Assembly (NCBI GenBank): GCA_012522165.1
Contig: JAAYKZ010000143.1
Location: 1-9,633 of the forward strand
DNA from: Clostridiales bacterium
GTDB taxonomy: Bacteria; Bacillota; Clostridia; Caldicoprobacterales; UBA3941
Reading direction: 5' to 3'
DNA length: 9,633 nucleotides
The notes beneath the pieces were generated by a model. That model had not been told where the DNA came from. It did no database searches and worked only from the letters and a program-made list of their open reading frames with translations. A program made the translations under genes and the position numbers. This document shows, piece after piece, positions 1 through 7,421 of this stretch; the stretch's first letter is position 1, and each line of letters begins with the position of its first letter.

Positions 1-122
1 ATGCCAATCAAGGTATCTATAAATGAATTCCTCTTAGGACAACGTGGCCGTGTAATCAGTATTTCACATCTCTATATAGTACATCTATTCTAGCCTATGC
101 CTTATTACAACGATGTGTGCAT
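1..122. other. Unassigned stretch downstream of thiN
   Basis: No gene, terminator or RNA could be assigned here. On the minus strand, all three frames are interrupted by stops soon after the thiN stop codon, and I see no hairpin followed by a T-run. On the plus strand an open frame begins with ATG at position 1 and stops with TAG at about 91-93 (30 codons, starting MPIKVSINEF), but its upstream sequence is outside the window and I recognise no family. In B. subtilis thiN is followed by the tiny sporulation gene spoVM and then by rpmB on the other strand; no SpoVM-like peptide is visible in these bases. A 6-base inverted pair (CACATC/GATGTG) exists on the minus strand, but its loop of over 40 bases makes it unconvincing. 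Confidence 0.4.
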
Positions 123-758
123 TCAATCTTTGGTTAGTACTCCTATTAGCCAACCATTTTTTATCTTTACCACTGCTTTTTCTTCTTCAAGTATATTGCT
201 AATACCTAATGGAAAATCTAAAGTCAAAGTTTCATTATGAAGAGGATAAGCCAATCCTTGAGTATACTCAACAAGTACATCTTGAGAAAAGGGTATTAAC
301 GACACAATTTGACCTATATGCCCTTCTATTTCTAAAACATCATTGCTCATCATGATAGTGTTATGACTATGCAAAATCTTTGCTCTAATTCCTCTAGATT
401 CTAGACGATAAAGTAGCATTATATTAGCATAAGAATGATCCCACCTGCTGCCTAGGGCACCTATAATATAAACCCATTTAGCACCCTTTTCAATTGCTAT
501 ATCCACAGCTATATGAGTATCTGTCCAATCTTTTTCCTTTGGATAGGTCTTTATGGCAATACCCATGTCTTTGTATTTTTGTAATAGCTTAGGTGAAATT
601 GAGTCAAAATCTCCTACTAATATATTAGGTATAACATCAAGTTTTTCTAAATGCTTGGCACCACCATCGGCGCATATGATATAATCCCAATCTAAGAAGT
701 TCTTCTTAATATATTCTACATCTCCTAGATTTCCACCTGAAATAATTAAAACCTTCAT
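123..758 (-). CDS. thiN: Thiamine pyrophosphokinase
   Basis: Cytosolic enzyme that transfers pyrophosphate from ATP to thiamine, giving thiamine diphosphate, the cofactor of transketolase, pyruvate dehydrogenase-type enzymes and others. The 211-residue length fits the bacterial family. The N-terminal catalytic domain shows the family signatures: ADGG at 30-33, GDFDS at 49-53, KDWTD at 76-80 followed by THIAVD, and a GALGSRWDHSYANI segment at 100-113, which corresponds to the usual GA.GGR.DH..ANI. The C-terminal part, from about 135, is the beta-rich thiamine-binding domain and ends in NGWLIGVL. The ATG lies in an ATGA overlap with the rpe stop codon, and the Shine-Dalgarno is weak (AGTAGG about 6 bases upstream), so translation is probably coupled to rpe. 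It follows rpe directly as in B. subtilis. Family assignment is firm; the salvage role is inferred from the family. Confidence 0.95.
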   Translation of the reverse strand: MKVLIISGGNLGDVEYIKKNFLDWDYIICADGGAKHLEKLDVIPNILVGDFDSISPKLLQKYKDMGIAIKTYPKEKDWTDTHIAVDIAIEKGAKWVYIIGALGSRWDHSYANIMLLYRLESRGIRAKILHSHNTIMMSNDVLEIEGHIGQIVSLIPFSQDVLVEYTQGLAYPLHNETLTLDFPLGISNILEEEKAVVKIKNGWLIGVLTKD

Positions 759-1417
759 AATGAGCCTACTTCTTTCTTCATATCCTTAATCATTTTTTTT
801 GGATTTGGTGCATTAAATACTGCAGAGCCTGCTACAAAAACATTTGCACCTGCTTTAGCTACCTCTTTAATATTATCAAAGGATATACCCCCATCCACTT
901 GTATATCAACATTCAAATTCATAGAGTCAATCTTTCTTCTTAATTCCTTTATTTTACCTATTATAGCTGGAATAAACTCCTGCCCTCCAAATCCAGGATT
1001 AACAGTCATCAAAAGAACCATATCTAAATCTTCCAATACATAATCCAATACATCTAGAGGTGTAGATGGATTTAAAGAAACCGAAGCTTTAACTCCTTTT
1101 TGCTTGATCTGTTGTATGGCTCTGTGCAAATGGGGCAGCACCTCTGCATGTACAGTTATTATATCAGCTCCTGCGTCTATGAATTCATCAATGTAATCCA
1201 TTGGATTTGTCATCATAAGATGAACATCAAAAGGAAGCTGGGTTCTGTCTCTTATTGCTTTTACAACTATTGGACCAAAAGTTAAATTGGGTACAAAATG
1301 CCCATCCATAATATCTATATGTATATAATCTGCGCCACCCTGATCCAGCATTTCCACCTGCTCTCCTAATCTTGAAAAATCTGCTGATAGTATAGACGGT
1401 GCAATTTTTATCACCAT
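755..1417 (-). CDS. rpe: Ribulose-phosphate 3-epimerase
   Basis: Interconverts D-ribulose 5-phosphate and D-xylulose 5-phosphate in the non-oxidative pentose phosphate pathway (cytosol, metal-dependent TIM barrel). The 220-residue length is normal. Visible family features are APSILSADF at 6-14 (Ser8), the HIDIMDGHFVPN block at 33-44 with metal ligands His33 and Asp35, His66 in DVHLMM, the MTVNPGFGGQ loop at 137-146, and DGGI at 175-178, whose Asp175 is the second catalytic aspartate. The phosphate-binding AGSAVF segment is at 196-201. The ATG has a consensus AGGAGG five bases upstream and overlaps the end of rsgA by seven bases; a GTG at codon 2 is a less likely start. The end overlaps the thiN start by four bases. 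Nothing in the active site looks altered. Confidence 0.97.
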   Translation of the reverse strand: MVIKIAPSILSADFSRLGEQVEMLDQGGADYIHIDIMDGHFVPNLTFGPIVVKAIRDRTQLPFDVHLMMTNPMDYIDEFIDAGADIITVHAEVLPHLHRAIQQIKQKGVKASVSLNPSTPLDVLDYVLEDLDMVLLMTVNPGFGGQEFIPAIIGKIKELRRKIDSMNLNVDIQVDGGISFDNIKEVAKAGANVFVAGSAVFNAPNPKKMIKDMKKEVGSL

Positions 1418-2280
1418 ATATTCCTCCTAAACTCTTTTAATTCATTTAATATTCTTATGTATCGTTGATATCTTCCTTGAGATATAATTCCTTCTGCTAC
1501 AGCTTCTTTTACCCTACAGCCGGGTTCTTGATCATGCATACATCCATTAAATCGACATTGATGTATGTAATCTAAGAAATCTGGATAAAGATAAGATAAG
1601 TCCTCAGGCATCACTTCATTCATATTCATTGTACTAAAGCCAGGAGTATCAACTATCATACCCCCTGATGAAAGAATCAATAATTTTGTGTGCCTAGTTG
1701 TGTGCCGGCCTCTTCTTATCTTTTCACTTAACTGCCCTGTTTCTAATTCCTTTTCTGGACATAGCACATTGATAATAGAAGATTTTCCAACCCCCGATTG
1801 GCCAGCTAAGGTTATAATATTATCTTTTATTATACCTTTTAGTTTTTCAAATCCTATTTTTTCTTTACAAGATAGAGTAATAATGGGATATTGGGTAGCT
1901 TTATAAATGTCCATGATATCCCTTATCTCTTTATCCCCTACCAAATCTACCTTGTTTATCAATAGCATTATCTTTATCCCATTATTCTCTGCACTAACCA
2001 TTAACTTGTCAATAAGATAAAAATCAGGTTCAGGATGAATAGGAGCTAGTACTATGCCCAATAAATCTATATTGGCTACAGCAGGGCGCAGCAATTGATT
2101 CTTTCTAGGATGTATCTCTACAATTGCCTTGTTCTTAGTAGATATGGTTACCTTGTCACCTACCATGGGCACAATATTATCCTTTCTAAATATGCCCCGC
2201 GCCCTACAGCGAATAATATCTCCATCTACTAAAACATCATAAAAACCTCCTACACCTTTAGTAATAATCCCTTGCCTCAT
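1411..2280 (-). CDS. rsgA: Small ribosomal subunit biogenesis GTPase RsgA (CpgA/YloQ)
   Basis: Circularly permuted GTPase that acts late in 30S subunit maturation. Domains in order: an N-terminal OB-fold (about 1-65), the permuted GTPase domain (about 66-225) and a C-terminal zinc-finger helical domain. GTPase motifs appear in permuted order: NKVD (G4) at 109-112, GQSGVGKSS (G1/P-loop) at 160-168, GRHTTRH (G2 region) at 191-197 and DTPG (G3) at 211-214. The zinc site is complete, with Cys242, Cys247, His249 and Cys255. The 289-residue length is typical. The ATG shares one base with the prkC stop codon (TAATG) and its Shine-Dalgarno is weak (ACAGG close by, a better AAAGGTG about 13 bases away), so coupling to prkC is likely. 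The B. subtilis homologue CpgA is a known PrkC substrate and has also been reported to dephosphorylate 4-phosphoerythronate, an inhibitor of the pentose phosphate pathway; both fit the neighbours, but neither is shown by this sequence. Confidence 0.97.
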   Translation of the reverse strand: MRQGIITKGVGGFYDVLVDGDIIRCRARGIFRKDNIVPMVGDKVTISTKNKAIVEIHPRKNQLLRPAVANIDLLGIVLAPIHPEPDFYLIDKLMVSAENNGIKIMLLINKVDLVGDKEIRDIMDIYKATQYPIITLSCKEKIGFEKLKGIIKDNIITLAGQSGVGKSSIINVLCPEKELETGQLSEKIRRGRHTTRHTKLLILSSGGMIVDTPGFSTMNMNEVMPEDLSYLYPDFLDYIHQCRFNGCMHDQEPGCRVKEAVAEGIISQGRYQRYIRILNELKEFRRNIW

Positions 2281-4193
2281 TAACCTGTATCATCACCTTT
2301 CTTGGTAAAATCAATAATTGTCTTGTAAGCAAGCTCATTATCTATATAGATTTCGTACTCAGCTACCCCTTTACCTTCCAATCTAATAGTTAATACTTCA
2401 TCATTTACAGTATGGAACCTATTATATACTTCTGTAGTTTGACCATTTTGTGTCTTTTTAACCACTATATTTACTGTCTCTTTGTCGCTGTTTATACTGG
2501 ATAGGTCAATATTTATATCTTTAGGATAAGTAGGCTGTGGCCCTAGACTTACCACAAGATCAATAGATCTGTATTCGGAAACGGTTTCACCAGGAGTCAG
2601 ACTCTGCTCAATTACTGTACCCTTGCTAGCTACATCACTGTATTCCTCCCTAACCTTATCTAGCTTTAACCTATCTCCGTTAATCATTTGTTTAGCAACA
2701 TCAAGCTGTTGACCAATATAATTTCCAACCGTCACAAGCTTCTCTTCAGGTCCTAAGCTTATGATCAAACTTATTTCTGTCCCCTTAGGCACCTCTGTAT
2801 TGGGCGGTATAGATTGTCCAATGACAGTATCGCTGGGAAATTCACTGTTTATATACTCATGTTCCCCTAATGTTAAACCGTGATTTTCCAGAGCTATCTC
2901 AGCTTCTCTTTTTGTGCTTTTTTCAACATTAGGTACCAATACAGTTTCAGGTCCCAGACTCAATACTACGCGCACCGTATATTCAGGCTTAACCATTGTG
3001 CCTTTTTCAGGATGTTGAGAAATAATATAGTCTTTTTCTATCTCATCATTATGGATCCTACCTTCTACACTAATATATAAGTTATTGTCTTCTAAAAGCT
3101 TCTTGGCATCATCAAAATACATTTTTTCTATATCTGGTATCTCTATTTCCTGACTTACAAAATTATTTTCAAAAATGCGAGCGCCAATGAAAAATGCCAA
3201 TATCATTATTAAAATAGAAGGTATACCTATTAGAAGCATTTTTACCCAAGGCTTTTTATTTGATCCCTTTGGATTAGAACTAGTCTCAGCTTCTTCATCC
3301 TTTATAGGTTTTATCATCTGAGTTGGTGCATCACTATCATAGTTAAACACAACAAAATCCCCATTAGGCTCCTCCAAAGCTCTTTTTAAGTCTTCAATCA
3401 TTTGCCCAGCACTTTGATACCGTCTTTCTGGCTGTTTTTCAATAGCTTTTTGGATAATATCCTGAAGACTTTTGTATATTTCAGGATTAATCTCTCCTGG
3501 GGGTTTAACCTTTTCTTGTATATGCTTAATAGCCACAGAAACAGCTGTATCTCCCTCAAAGGGTAAAGTTCCCGTCACCATCTCATAGAGAACTATCCCT
3601 AGAGAATAAATATCAGATTTAGCGTCTGTATGTCCTCCCCTTGCCTGTTCTGGCGAAAAATAATGAACCGATCCTACAACATTAGACCCAGCTAAGGTAA
3701 TAGTAGTGGAAGTGACAGCGCGAGCTATTCCAAAGTCTGCAACCTTTACCGTAAAATCGTCTCCTATTAAAATATTCTGAGGTTTAATGTCCCTATGCAC
3801 AATACCATTCTTATGAGCATGTTCAAGGGCAGCCCCAATCTGTAATGCTATTTTTATAGCTTCTCTAGAATCTAGTTTTCCCTTTTCCCTAACATAGTCC
3901 TTAAGAGTTTTTCCGCATACATATTCCATCACAATATAATATATACCATCTTCCTGCCCAACATCATAGACATTGACAATATTATGATGTGATAAACTAG
4001 CTGCGGCCTGGGATTCCCTTTTAAAGCGTTTGACAAAGTTTTCATCTTCTACTAGTTCAGGCCTTAAAATTTTGACTGCAACATATCTATTCAAAAGATT
4101 GCATCTGGCCTTGTATACAATGGCCATGCCACCTGCGCCTATTTTTTCTATTAATTCATATCTTCCTCCTAGAATCTTACCTATCAACGGCAT
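2280..4193 (-). CDS. prkC: PASTA-domain serine/threonine protein kinase (PrkC/StkP type)
   Basis: Membrane Ser/Thr kinase that senses muropeptides or lipid II through extracellular PASTA repeats and phosphorylates cell-wall and translation proteins. Numbering from ATG 4193: the kinase domain runs from about 11 to 270, with a glycine-rich loop GAGGMAIVYKA (19-29), Lys41 in AVKIL, HRDIKPQN at 133-140 (catalytic Asp135), DFG at 153-155, an activation loop rich in Thr (161, 163, 164, 166) and GSVHYFSPEQARG. A charged linker (about 275-317) leads to one transmembrane helix (about 319-337). Three PASTA repeats follow (about 349-415, 416-482, 483-552), then an extra beta-rich C-terminal part of about 85 residues. 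The third repeat starts VTVGNYIG, without the usual Pro-Asn. The longest frame starts with GTG at 4196, but ATG 4193 overlaps the phosphatase stop (TGATG) and is better spaced from AGAGGGG. The phosphatase lies directly upstream and rsgA, a known substrate in B. subtilis, directly downstream. Confidence 0.96.
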   Translation of the reverse strand: MPLIGKILGGRYELIEKIGAGGMAIVYKARCNLLNRYVAVKILRPELVEDENFVKRFKRESQAAASLSHHNIVNVYDVGQEDGIYYIVMEYVCGKTLKDYVREKGKLDSREAIKIALQIGAALEHAHKNGIVHRDIKPQNILIGDDFTVKVADFGIARAVTSTTITLAGSNVVGSVHYFSPEQARGGHTDAKSDIYSLGIVLYEMVTGTLPFEGDTAVSVAIKHIQEKVKPPGEINPEIYKSLQDIIQKAIEKQPERRYQSAGQMIEDLKRALEEPNGDFVVFNYDSDAPTQMIKPIKDEEAETSSNPKGSNKKPWVKMLLIGIPSILIMILAFFIGARIFENNFVSQEIEIPDIEKMYFDDAKKLLEDNNLYISVEGRIHNDEIEKDYIISQHPEKGTMVKPEYTVRVVLSLGPETVLVPNVEKSTKREAEIALENHGLTLGEHEYINSEFPSDTVIGQSIPPNTEVPKGTEISLIISLGPEEKLVTVGNYIGQQLDVAKQMINGDRLKLDKVREEYSDVASKGTVIEQSLTPGETVSEYRSIDLVVSLGPQPTYPKDINIDLSSINSDKETVNIVVKKTQNGQTTEVYNRFHTVNDEVLTIRLEGKGVAEYEIYIDNELAYKTIIDFTKKGDDTG

Positions 4194-4945
4194 CACCCCT
4201 CTTTCACCATGCCGTAGTATTTGATAGCCACAACAGTAATGTTGTCCAGGCCTCCTTTTTCCAGAGCTTGATCAACCAAACTAGAAGTAAGCTCTTGCAT
4301 TGAACTGCTAGATTCAAACAACTCTACATTTTCTTGTAAATCTACATGAAGAATTAGTCCGTCAGTACACAGAAGTATTATATCATCCTTTTCGAGGGCT
4401 ATACTATAGCAGTCAATTTCTATATTCTTCTCCGTACCTAAGGCTCTGGTAATGATATTTTTTTGGGGGTGATTCTCAACTTCCTCTAGGGTGATGGTTC
4501 CATTATCCAATAATTCTTGTACCAATGAATGGTCCTTGGTTATCTGGATGGCCTCACCTTTTCTAATTAGATATCCACGGCTATCCCCTACATGCCCAAA
4601 ATAAACCTTTCCTTCATCAAAAAAGGATAAAACCAAAGTAGTACCCATTCCTTTACAATCTTCATGGTTTTGAGCATAGCTAAATATTCTATAGTTGGCT
4701 TCTCTTATGGACTCCTTAATAAGTTCAGTAGGATTATCATAATATTCATCTTTGTTAGTTGAAAAAAATTCTAATATAGTCTCTACAGCCATTCGACTTG
4801 CTATTTCTCCAGCATTATGTCCACCCATACCATCAGCTACAATAGCTAACCTCTGATCTTTTTGATGATCTGAAATGTAGTAATAGTCTTCATTGGATTT
4901 TCGAACCATTCCTCTATGGCTGCACCCACCATATTCTAATATCAT
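4193..4945 (-). CDS. prpC: PP2C-family Ser/Thr protein phosphatase (Stp/PrpC)
   Basis: Metal-dependent (PPM/PP2C) phosphatase that reverses phosphorylation by the adjacent PASTA kinase. Numbering from ATG 4945 (250 residues, usual for the family): SNED at 17-20 (Asp20), VADGMGGHNAGE at 36-47 (Asp38 and Gly39 metal-binding), GMGTT at 99-103, GHVGDSRGY at 117-125 (Asp121), CTDGL at 193-197 (Asp195) and GLDNITVV at 232-239 (Asp234). All expected metal ligands are present. The frame stays open to an ATG at 4978, three bases after the rlmN stop, but that codon has no Shine-Dalgarno and adds 11 residues outside the fold; the inner ATG has GAGGTG six bases upstream. The stop overlaps the prkC start, so the two proteins are probably made in coupled fashion. 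Confidence 0.96.
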   Translation of the reverse strand: MILEYGGCSHRGMVRKSNEDYYYISDHQKDQRLAIVADGMGGHNAGEIASRMAVETILEFFSTNKDEYYDNPTELIKESIREANYRIFSYAQNHEDCKGMGTTLVLSFFDEGKVYFGHVGDSRGYLIRKGEAIQITKDHSLVQELLDNGTITLEEVENHPQKNIITRALGTEKNIEIDCYSIALEKDDIILLCTDGLILHVDLQENVELFESSSSMQELTSSLVDQALEKGGLDNITVVAIKYYGMVKEG

Positions 4946-4948
4946 ATA

Positions 4949-4957
4949 CCTCACCTC
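4949..4957 (-). promoter_or_regulatory. Ribosome binding site that fixes the phosphatase start
   Basis: GAGGTGAGG on the minus strand. GAGGTG sits six bases before ATG 4945, while the upstream in-frame ATG at 4978 has only AT-rich sequence (ending AATAACAA) before it. This favours the shorter, 250-residue phosphatase. Confidence 0.8.
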
Positions 4958-4981
4958 ATTTTTCTTAACCCTGTCCATTTG

Positions 4982-6040
4982 TTATTTTTCTAAACTATCT
5001 AAATAACTTCTTTTTAATTGACCACAAGCTCCCTCTATATCCTGACCTAATTCTCTACGCCTTGTCACATGAACCCCTAAAGATTTTAGTGTATTCACAA
5101 AAGCCTGAATCCTAGCTTCACTACTTCGCTTATATAATACTTCATCAATTTCATTTATTGGAATAACATTAACGTGGCAGGGAAAATCTTTTAGCTTATG
5201 GGCTAATTCTCTTGCATCTTCCACATTATCATTTAATCTATCTATAAGAGAATACTCAAATGTTACTCGTCTACCAGTCTTTTCGAAATAATATCTTCCA
5301 GCATTAATAACCTCATCCACCTTATAGGCCGATGCTACTGGCATGATTTTTTTCCTAAGTTCATCATTGGGTGCATGGAGAGAAATCGATAGAGTAATTG
5401 GGACATTCTCCTGGGCTAGCTTTATCATATTAGGCACCAGTCCACAAGTGGAAAGAGTTATATTTCTGTAACTTATATTTAAGCCTTCAGGATGGTGAAC
5501 TAAACGTAGAAACTTTATCACGTTGTCATAATTATCCAGAGGCTCACCGCTACCCATAAGAACAATATTGCGAATCCCCCGCTCTTCTGTCTGACCCAAT
5601 TGGGTATTTGCCATCACTACCTGGGCTATCATCTCTCCTACTTCCAAATTTCGCACCAATCCCTGCTTTGTAGATGCACAAAAGCTACAGCCCATCCTGC
5701 ATCCCACTTGAGTAGACAGACACAAGGTATTTCCATAATTATATTTCATCACAACACATTCTATTATATTATGGTCAGCTAGTAAACACAAATATTTTAT
5801 TGTATCCCCTTTTTTTGATATTCGCTTATCAATCTGTTTTACACTACCAATTATATATGTATCTTCAAGCTTTTTTCTAGTGGTTTTAGGAAGATTCGTC
5901 ATATCTTCAAAACTATTGACGCCTTTATAAAGCCAGCTTATGACCTGTTTACCTCTGAAAGCCTGTTCGCCCATCTCTTGCAATCCTTCTATAATCTCAT
6001 GGGGCATTAGACCCAGAATATCTACCTTTGCACCTGTCAT
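4982..6040 (-). CDS. rlmN: Dual-specificity 23S rRNA/tRNA adenine-C2 methyltransferase RlmN
   Basis: Radical-SAM enzyme that methylates C2 of A2503 in 23S rRNA and of A37 in certain tRNAs. An N-terminal accessory helical domain (about 8-65) is followed by the radical-SAM core. The iron-sulfur cluster cysteines are in CRMGCSFC at 114-121 (Cys114, Cys118, Cys121). The two further conserved cysteines of the mechanism are also present: Cys107 in NTLCLSTQ, seven residues before the cluster as in E. coli, and Cys339 in EGACGQL, the one that carries the transferred methyl group. GSGEPLDN at 163-170 is the SAM-binding GEP motif. The 352-residue length is typical. The presence of both extra cysteines fits RlmN; the related Cfr resistance enzyme also carries them, but its sequence is more divergent and the housekeeping context argues for RlmN. 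The ATG overlaps the rsmB stop in ATGA, with GAGGAGG eight bases upstream. Confidence 0.95.
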   Translation of the reverse strand: MTGAKVDILGLMPHEIIEGLQEMGEQAFRGKQVISWLYKGVNSFEDMTNLPKTTRKKLEDTYIIGSVKQIDKRISKKGDTIKYLCLLADHNIIECVVMKYNYGNTLCLSTQVGCRMGCSFCASTKQGLVRNLEVGEMIAQVVMANTQLGQTEERGIRNIVLMGSGEPLDNYDNVIKFLRLVHHPEGLNISYRNITLSTCGLVPNMIKLAQENVPITLSISLHAPNDELRKKIMPVASAYKVDEVINAGRYYFEKTGRRVTFEYSLIDRLNDNVEDARELAHKLKDFPCHVNVIPINEIDEVLYKRSSEARIQAFVNTLKSLGVHVTRRRELGQDIEGACGQLKRSYLDSLEK

Positions 6041-7380
6041 CTTTTTATCCTCCTCAGTTTAGCAATAAAAAATCCATCTAGTCCCTCTTTGCAAGGCATC
6101 AACTGAATCATTCCATCCTTGATGATAAAATCCTTTAGATCATCAGGCAATTCTTTATTAAATTCATCCAATTCAAACTCAGGATACTCCTTTAGAAATC
6201 TTTCAACCATCTTGTTGTTTTCATATGGGTTAATGGTACAGGTACTATATACTAAAACACCGCCATATTTCACATATCTACTGCAAGTTGTCAGTATATC
6301 CCATTGTAATTTGTATAAAGAGTTCAGGTCTTCTTTGGTTATCCTTAGTTTTATGTCAGGTTTTTTATGCATTACTCCCAAACCAGAACAAGGCACCTCA
6401 AGCAAAACCCTATCTATATTTTCTTCAAATTCTGGATTGAATATAGTTGCATCCTGCAATCTCGTATGAATTATAAAAGCTTCCATTCTCTCAATGTTTT
6501 TGTTAATAAGTTCTACTCTATGGTCATGATTGTCAAAAGCATATACCTTTCCTTCCATATTCATAAGCTCAGCTAGATAAATGGCTTTTCCGCCTGGAGC
6601 ACTGCAAGCATCTAGAATATGCTCCCCTGAATTAGGGTTTAATATATGACAAGCCAACATAGAGCTTTCTCCTTGTACAGTAAACAAGCCTTGTTGGTAT
6701 AGAGGATTACTCTGAATATCACCAATCCCTCTTACTCTCAAGGCATTATCAAAATAGAGTCCTTTTTTTACTTCTACTCCCTGCTCTATTAATCTTTTCG
6801 CAACCTCTTCTCTTTTTATTTTCCCTCCATTTACCCTGATAGTAGTCCAGCTAGGCCCTACAGAGTTTTTAATTATTTTTCTTGTAGCCTCTATTCCGTA
6901 CTCTTTGGACCACATTTCTATCAGCCATAGTGGGAATCCATACAAGGAGGCTAGAGACTTTGCATCTACAAGGGTTTTCTTTAAGATATCCAAAGTTTTT
7001 TTCTTACGAGAAATATTTCTCAAAACACCGTTTACAAACCCCTTTAAAGACGCAAAGCCAAAGCTTTGACACAGCTTTACCGATTCATTGCAAGCAGCAG
7101 AATCTGGCACTCTATCTAAGTATAGGATTTGATAGCAACCCATTCTTAGAATATTTTCTATCCAGGGATTGACCTTCTTCATTTTAGCAAATTTTCTTAA
7201 TACTTGATCTATAATGCTCTGATTTTCCAAAGTTCCGTATACCAGCTGGGTAACAAAAGCTGCATCCCGCTCATCAAGCGCGGCACGGTTTATGTGTTCC
7301 TTTAAGCTTATATTTGCATACTTTTTATCTTCATTTACTTCTTTTAAAACAATCAAAGCTATTCTTCGAGCCTTATCCAT
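6037..7380 (-). CDS. rsmB: 16S rRNA (cytosine-967-C5)-methyltransferase RsmB
   Basis: Methylates C5 of C967 (E. coli numbering) of 16S rRNA using SAM. Numbering from ATG 7380 (447 residues): an N-terminal NusB-like RNA-binding domain (about 1-135), a linker and N1-type domain, and a Rossmann methyltransferase domain from about 235. SAM motif I is DACSAPGGK at 257-265. Motif IV reads EVPCSGLGV, with Cys331 for product release and Glu328 where the family normally has Asp (DAPC/DVPC). Motif VI, STCT at 379-382, holds the nucleophile Cys381. The longest frame starts at ATG 7392, but GGAGG lies between the two ATGs, five bases before ATG 7380, so the inner one is chosen. An intrinsic terminator hairpin stands just upstream, so expression may need read-through or an internal promoter. 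The stop overlaps rlmN by four bases, pairing two rRNA methyltransferases. Confidence 0.95.
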   Translation of the reverse strand: MDKARRIALIVLKEVNEDKKYANISLKEHINRAALDERDAAFVTQLVYGTLENQSIIDQVLRKFAKMKKVNPWIENILRMGCYQILYLDRVPDSAACNESVKLCQSFGFASLKGFVNGVLRNISRKKKTLDILKKTLVDAKSLASLYGFPLWLIEMWSKEYGIEATRKIIKNSVGPSWTTIRVNGGKIKREEVAKRLIEQGVEVKKGLYFDNALRVRGIGDIQSNPLYQQGLFTVQGESSMLACHILNPNSGEHILDACSAPGGKAIYLAELMNMEGKVYAFDNHDHRVELINKNIERMEAFIIHTRLQDATIFNPEFEENIDRVLLEVPCSGLGVMHKKPDIKLRITKEDLNSLYKLQWDILTTCSRYVKYGGVLVYSTCTINPYENNKMVERFLKEYPEFELDEFNKELPDDLKDFIIKDGMIQLMPCKEGLDGFFIAKLRRIKR

Positions 7381-7385
7381 AATTT

Positions 7386-7390
7386 CCTCC
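7386..7390 (-). promoter_or_regulatory. Ribosome binding site that fixes the rsmB start
   Basis: GGAGG on the minus strand, followed by AAATT and then ATG 7380. The other in-frame ATG (7392) begins immediately before this site and is preceded only by the T-run of the terminator, so it has no usable Shine-Dalgarno of its own. Confidence 0.8.
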
Positions 7391-7394
7391 ATCC

Positions 7395-7421
7395 AAAAAA
7401 AGGGCTAAGAAGCCCTTTTTG
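7395..7421 (-). terminator. Intrinsic (rho-independent) terminator after the YugP-like gene
   Basis: On the minus strand, beginning two bases after the TAA of the YugP-like gene, a perfect hairpin is visible: a GGGCT/AGCCC core (7411-7415 with 7402-7406) closed by a TCTT loop and extended by five A-T pairs, followed by seven T's in a row. This is the textbook shape of an intrinsic terminator. Because the arms are flanked by A's and T's on both sides, the plus strand could also form it, but no plus-strand gene ends here. It separates def-fmt-yugP from rsmB and downstream genes, whose own start lies only about 14 bases further. Confidence 0.85.

Noticed and set aside
512..535. His82 in ThiN where many relatives have Glu (TDTE versus TDTH).
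   Set aside because: To my recollection TDTH is not rare in clostridial ThiN proteins and the key Asp residues are intact, so it is probably ordinary variation.
5642..5735. RlmN versus the antibiotic-resistance methyltransferase Cfr.
   Set aside because: Both share the radical-SAM cysteine motif, but overall sequence, length and the conserved housekeeping neighbourhood fit RlmN, and there are no mobile-element signs.
6119..6469. 116-codon plus-strand open frame opposite rsmB.
   Set aside because: It is the antisense shadow of a well-conserved methyltransferase gene, with no ribosome binding site or recognisable protein features; the other plus-strand frames over 60 codons are rejected for the same reason.
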